DNA of 64,000 nt from Geosiphon pyriformis. Taxonomy: Eukaryota > Glomeromycota > Glomeromycetes > Archaeosporales > Geosiphonaceae. The stretch spans positions 432,009-496,008 of the forward strand of contig JAAOMT010000627.1 of the NCBI GenBank assembly GCA_016748015.1. The letters are read 5' to 3'. How positions within the stretch are numbered: position 1 is the stretch's first letter; every line of letters starts with the position of its first letter. A program made the translations under genes and the position numbers. Under the pieces are notes generated by a model, which saw only the letters and a program-made list of their open reading frames with translations, searched no databases and had not been told where the DNA came from. This document shows, in pieces, positions 60,508 through 64,000 of the stretch.

Positions 60508-61875
60508 ATGGAACAAAAGAGTATTGAACAACAATCAAAATATTTTATTATTCACCAAAATATACTTTATTGGAAAAATAGAAGAGATCTAGAGCAACCA
60601 ACCAGAGTAATTACAGAACTAGAAAAAGAGACAATATTATTCAACATGTACTCAAATCCAACAGCAGGATACTTTTACAAAGAAGCAACCATGGAAAGAA
60701 CCAGAAAAAAATACTATTGGCCATCAATGTATCCAGACATCATCCAATATGTTCAAAATTGTGATGCTTGTCAGTGAAAAGGAGGTATGAAATCCAGTAA
60801 ACCATTAAGACCAATTAAAGTGGGACAACCATTTGACTATATTGGAATTGATTTAGTTGGACCATTAACAATCACCAACAGAGGAAACAGGTACATAGCA
60901 GTAGCCATAGACTATCTCACTAAATGGCCAGAGGCGAAAGCAATTCAAAGAGCAGATGCAGAATCCGTTGCCAAATTTGTTTATTAAGATTTAATTTGTC
61001 GACATAGATGTCCAAAGGAATTATTATTAGACCAAAGAATTCATTTTGTGAACAAAACATTAACAGAATTGAGCCAAAGATTTGGAATTAAGAGACCACT
61101 ATCATCACCATATCATTCACAAACCAATGGATTAGTCAAAAGATTCAACAGAACATTGTGTAAAGCAATAGCTAAGCTCAGCCAAAAAAACCAGAATGAT
61201 TGGGATTTGTTGATACCATCAGTACTATTTGCTTATCAGACAATGAAGCAAGATACCACACAAGCAACACTATTTGAATTAGTATATAGTAGAACAGCAA
61301 CACTACTAGTGGAAATAGAAGTCAGCACATACCCAACTGAACCAATAACAAAAGAAAATTTCAAAAACACATTGTTGAGAAAAACATATAACTTAATAGA
61401 AACATTAGAAAATAAACAAAGAAGAGCAGCTAATAACATACAAAGATCACAAGAGAAACAAAAAGAAAGACATGATAACCAACTACCAGATAAACCAGTT
61501 GAATTCAAGATTGAAGACAAAGTATTACTACATTATACCAAAGTAGAAAAACAATAGAGTGGAAAATTCGACCCTAAATGGGACAGACCATTTCACATAA
61601 AAAAAATTCTAGGAAATAGAGCTTACAAATTAAGATTGAATAACAAAATCTTGACCAAAGCAGCACATGGAGATCGACTGAAACCATACCACCATATAGT
61701 ATTATCATCCACCAGTAATATTTCACAATTAAGAGTACAGAGAATACTAGTTTAACCAGATAAGATTCCATGAGATCTGGAACCAATCATTATCATTGAC
61801 AACAACACATTCAATTGATCGACAAAAGAATATATAAGAACATGGTCGACGCAACAGAAGAGATCAGAAAAATAG
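60508..61875 (+). pseudogene. Integrase of Gypsy A
   Basis: The zinc-binding part reads YSNPTAGYF with both His changed to Tyr (CAC to TAC), then YYWPSMYPD and CDACQ. The DDE core: GIDLVGPLTI, LLLDQRIHFVN, and TNGLVKRFNRTL where the catalytic Glu is Lys. A GPY/F-like segment (WDRPFHIKKILGNRAYKLR) lies at about 61580–61640. The frame is –1 relative to RNase H and ends at TAG 61873–61875, overlapping the third ORF. Inactive copy. Confidence 0.87.
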
Positions 61876-62501
61876 AAATTACAGACAATATCTATTCACT
61901 AGCCCAATAAATTTTTCAATTAATACAACACTAGGAGATAGAAATTACAATCAATCAACAAACCATTTGTTACAAAAATACGGCAAAGATACCACAAAAC
62001 AAAACACAGAAAAAACTTAAAAATGTTGTTGACAAGATCATAACCAAGATAAAATTGGCCATAAAAGAACAACAAATAGTCAGATTACACCAAAAACTTA
62101 CCAGAGAAACTTGGACTTGGTGGACGCAACAATTTCCAAAAAACTATTGTCATTTTCACTTGGAACAACATGTAAATATCCAGAATTTGTACACCGATAA
62201 AACAAAATAGTTATTTGACACAACAATACTGAGACAACTGGAACAATTTGTGGGAAAGAACAATCTAACCACACAAGCTCAAGCTATTTACCAGCTATAT
62301 ATGAGATTTCAAGACTGACCAGAAATCTTACTCAACACAGCAATGGATACAGTTACAAGTAATCAATTAGGAAAAATGACCAATGCTCAATTTGAAGAAC
62401 TACAAACTAAAATAACACAAGTAATACTCGAAAAAGAAGTTCAAGAAATAATTCAAGAAGAAGAATTAAAGGAATTAGATTTTGATGGAGCTCAATATTA
62501 A
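61842..62501 (+). pseudogene. Third ORF (post-integrase) of Gypsy A, unknown function
   Basis: One frame of 220 codons from ATG 61842 to TAA 62499–62501. By comparison with B the original start was probably at 61872, now ATA (MEIPD in B, IEITD here), giving 209 residues. Four internal stops and no shift. Readable parts: EIEITINQQTICYKN, ILRQLEQFVGKNNL, QAQAIYQLYMRFQD, FEELQTKITQVILEKEVQEI, DFDGAQY. Trp/His-rich middle (ETWTWWTQQF), helical acidic C-terminus. It ends 13 bp before the LTR. No membrane segment or known domain. Conserved in B and C, so a real gene of these elements. Confidence 0.8.
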
Positions 62502-62514
62502 AAAAAGAGAATAA
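62502..62514 (+). other. Polypurine tract of Gypsy A
   Basis: AAAAAGAGAATAA lies directly before the 3' LTR and after the third ORF stop. Confidence 0.75.
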
Positions 62515-63367
62515 TATTACTTATAGAATATTGGAAATATAGTATTATTAGTCAGTAGATATTAGCCAATCAGATGTAAACATAGTAAATGTGGAATTCC
62601 AAGATTCTTCTCAAAGGAATTGCAGGATTCCAGGAATTTCAGGATTCTCCAACAAAGAATCACAGAATTTCAGAATTCCAAGATTCCTCTCATCAGGAAT
62701 TACAGAATTCTAAGAATTCCAGGATTTCTGTCACAAGAAATTGAGGAATTGAAGAATCTCAGATATGTATATATAGCAGTAGTATTAGAAACAGAAAAGA
62801 CAAAATGGACACCAAGAGTTCTTAGCTTAGTTATCACAATCTTCAAATAAATAATTATTCACTATATCAAATTCACTTTTCACTATCAACACTTCATGTT
62901 GATAGTAATTGATACTTAACCACACTAGAACAATAGCTCTTGATCATGGCTATTGACGGGATACTAACTTGCAAATCACCTTGGCTTATTTCCTTATATT
63001 TCTTTATTTTCTTTATGTTTCTTTGATTTCGCTATCGTGCACTAACCAATTGATTCAAAGTGCTAATTACTGATGTCAAAAATTACCTGGTAAAAGACCC
63101 CTGCGAGTGGGTAGAACACATACAAAAGATATAGATTACTTACTAGAGGATTGCCGGCCACTAAGCTAAGAAAAAAATTGACAGACTTGCGAGTTTGAGA
63201 AGTTACGGATAATCAACTATTGAATTTCTGTTCATTATACAAAGGACTCATTTGAAAAACCTTCAGATACCAACTACTTAAAAATATTATCCACAATGCA
63301 AATAGCTTTTAAGCACTAAGTTACAGGTTTAGTATTTACTCAACATCCCAAAAACACACCTGTAACA
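62515..63367 (+). repeat. 3' LTR of Gypsy A
   Basis: TATTACTTATAG to CCTGTAACA, 853 bp, same length as the 5' LTR. TATA box near 62768–62776. U3 near-palindrome array, R hairpin and U5 present. Followed by ACAT. Confidence 0.92.
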
Positions 63368-63395
63368 ACATCTATGCTAACAAATACATTACCAC

Positions 63396-63948
63396 TGTTA
63401 CCAGCAGAATTTTAGCTATTAATTAGCATGAAATTACCCTTATAATTTCTATAATTCATTAGTATATTAATATCATTTCAAATTATCATTTATTATTTAA
63501 TCAATTATCACATATCATGATTTAATTAAAATAATCTAATTAGTATAACAGAAAATAAGATGATCAAATTACACAATATCCTGAACTTTGTAACATTTAA
63601 AAATTCACCGAAATTTACAGAAATTTGCTGAAATTTATAAGAAATTCGCCGAAATTATGAATAGTTCACCCAAATTAATCAATAGTTCAAAATAACTTAT
63701 AGTTCATCAAAATGTATCTTTAGTTTGCCAGAATTTGGGCAAAGAGAAAAAGTGCAAGTTTATAAACTAGTACTACAACAAGTTGTATAAAAGAAGAGCT
63801 TTTCTCTTCTGAAAAATGTATCTTACTTTAGATTTATCTCTTAAAGACTGTTCTTATACACAGAAAAAGAAATAAAATATCAAATAATTTGAAAAACCAA
63901 ATTCTTTAATTATTGTACTTGGAAAAACCCCCAAAAACCCAACTAACA
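63396..63948 (+). repeat. Possible LTR of a further element, cut by window end
   Basis: Begins TGTTACCAGCAG and ends CCAACTAACA (inverted TGTTA/TAACA). Repeated GAAATTT units with CACCGAAATT and CGCCGAAATT lie at 63600–63670. GTATAAAAG is at 63785–63793, an AGAAGAG/CTCTTCT inverted repeat at 63794–63811, and AATAAA at about 63872. The following sequence could be the start of an internal region. The second LTR would lie beyond the window, so this is tentative. Confidence 0.4.
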
Positions 63949-64000
63949 TTTCGAAATTGATTAGCTACCAATTTCAGTAAACTGTTAGTGACTCCAGGCC

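Larger units (their letters stand above)
53108..63367 (+). mobile_element. Ty3/Gypsy element A (10.26 kb)
   Basis: Two LTRs of 853 bp each (53108–53960, 62515–63367), ACAT duplicated at 53104–53107 and 63368–63371. One gag-to-RNase H reading frame with scattered stops, integrase in the –1 frame, and a third ORF before the polypurine tract. It is the most complete of the three elements and the best guide to the family plan. It has the same family R/U5, gag and pol as element B but a different U3. Confidence 0.95.

Noticed and set aside
2-61875. Alternative genetic code with TGA read as Trp, suggested by many in-frame TGA codons
   Set aside because: TAG and TAA interruptions are also common. 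TGG encodes Trp in the host genes, and the UBL3-like and PIH1-like genes end with TGA.
17642-62501. Third ORF as an env-like protein
   Set aside because: No signal peptide, membrane anchor or cleavage site can be seen in any of the three copies.

Overview
The window looks like nuclear DNA of a repeat-rich fungus, most likely an arbuscular mycorrhizal fungus (Glomeromycotina). This rests on intron-dense genes with short GT–AG introns of about 45–85 bp, fungal-type gene content (a PalA/Rim20-like BRO1 protein, a prenylated ubiquitin-fold protein, a PIH1 protein), and a sea of decayed non-LTR (LINE) and Ty3/Gypsy elements in very A+T-rich DNA. The phylum is an inference from gene and transposon style, not from a marker gene.

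Layout. 1–2579: 3' half of a relatively well preserved LINE on the + strand (RT tail, RNase H, Cys/His end, 3' UTR, A-run). 2638–13206: a graveyard of very A+T-rich LINE copies, nearly all on the – strand, recognisable by the same 3' tail starting near 2638, 5516 and 9985. 13207–32879: Gypsy element B (+), inserted in a LINE RT (target duplication GCAT), itself interrupted by Gypsy element C (–, 16816–26406, target duplication ACAC). 32880–36186: the rest of the interrupted LINE (endonuclease, ORF1). 36390–37740: other A+T-rich repeat. 38041–40670: gene island 1, a UBL3/MUB-like gene (+) and a PIH1D1/Nop17-like gene (–), convergent, with a decayed coding fragment between them. 40671–47440: LINE remnants on both strands meeting at a probable solo LTR of element C's family (42783–43650). 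47497–51049: gene island 2, a 15-exon PalA/Rim20-like gene. 51050–53107: A+T-rich DNA and another LINE tail, broken at 53108 by Gypsy element A (53108–63367, target duplication ACAT). 63372–64000: flank, possibly the LTR of one more element.

The three Gypsy elements share an unusual plan: gag with CCHC knuckle, aspartic protease, a Cys-rich block I cannot assign to any family, a dUTPase domain, RT, RNase H, integrase with GPY/F-like end, then a third ORF of about 210–223 codons ending at or just before the polypurine tract. All copies are dead, overwhelmingly through transitions. By-eye comparison of the LTR pairs of A and B gives roughly 60 differences in the parts read, with about two transversions; in the B pair most lie in CpA/TpG context. 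That is a RIP-like pattern. The best candidates for something undescribed are the third ORF, the Cys-rich block beside the dUTPase, and the RIP-like mutation signature.

All coordinates, splice sites and alignments were worked out by eye from the sequence; no search or calculation was run.
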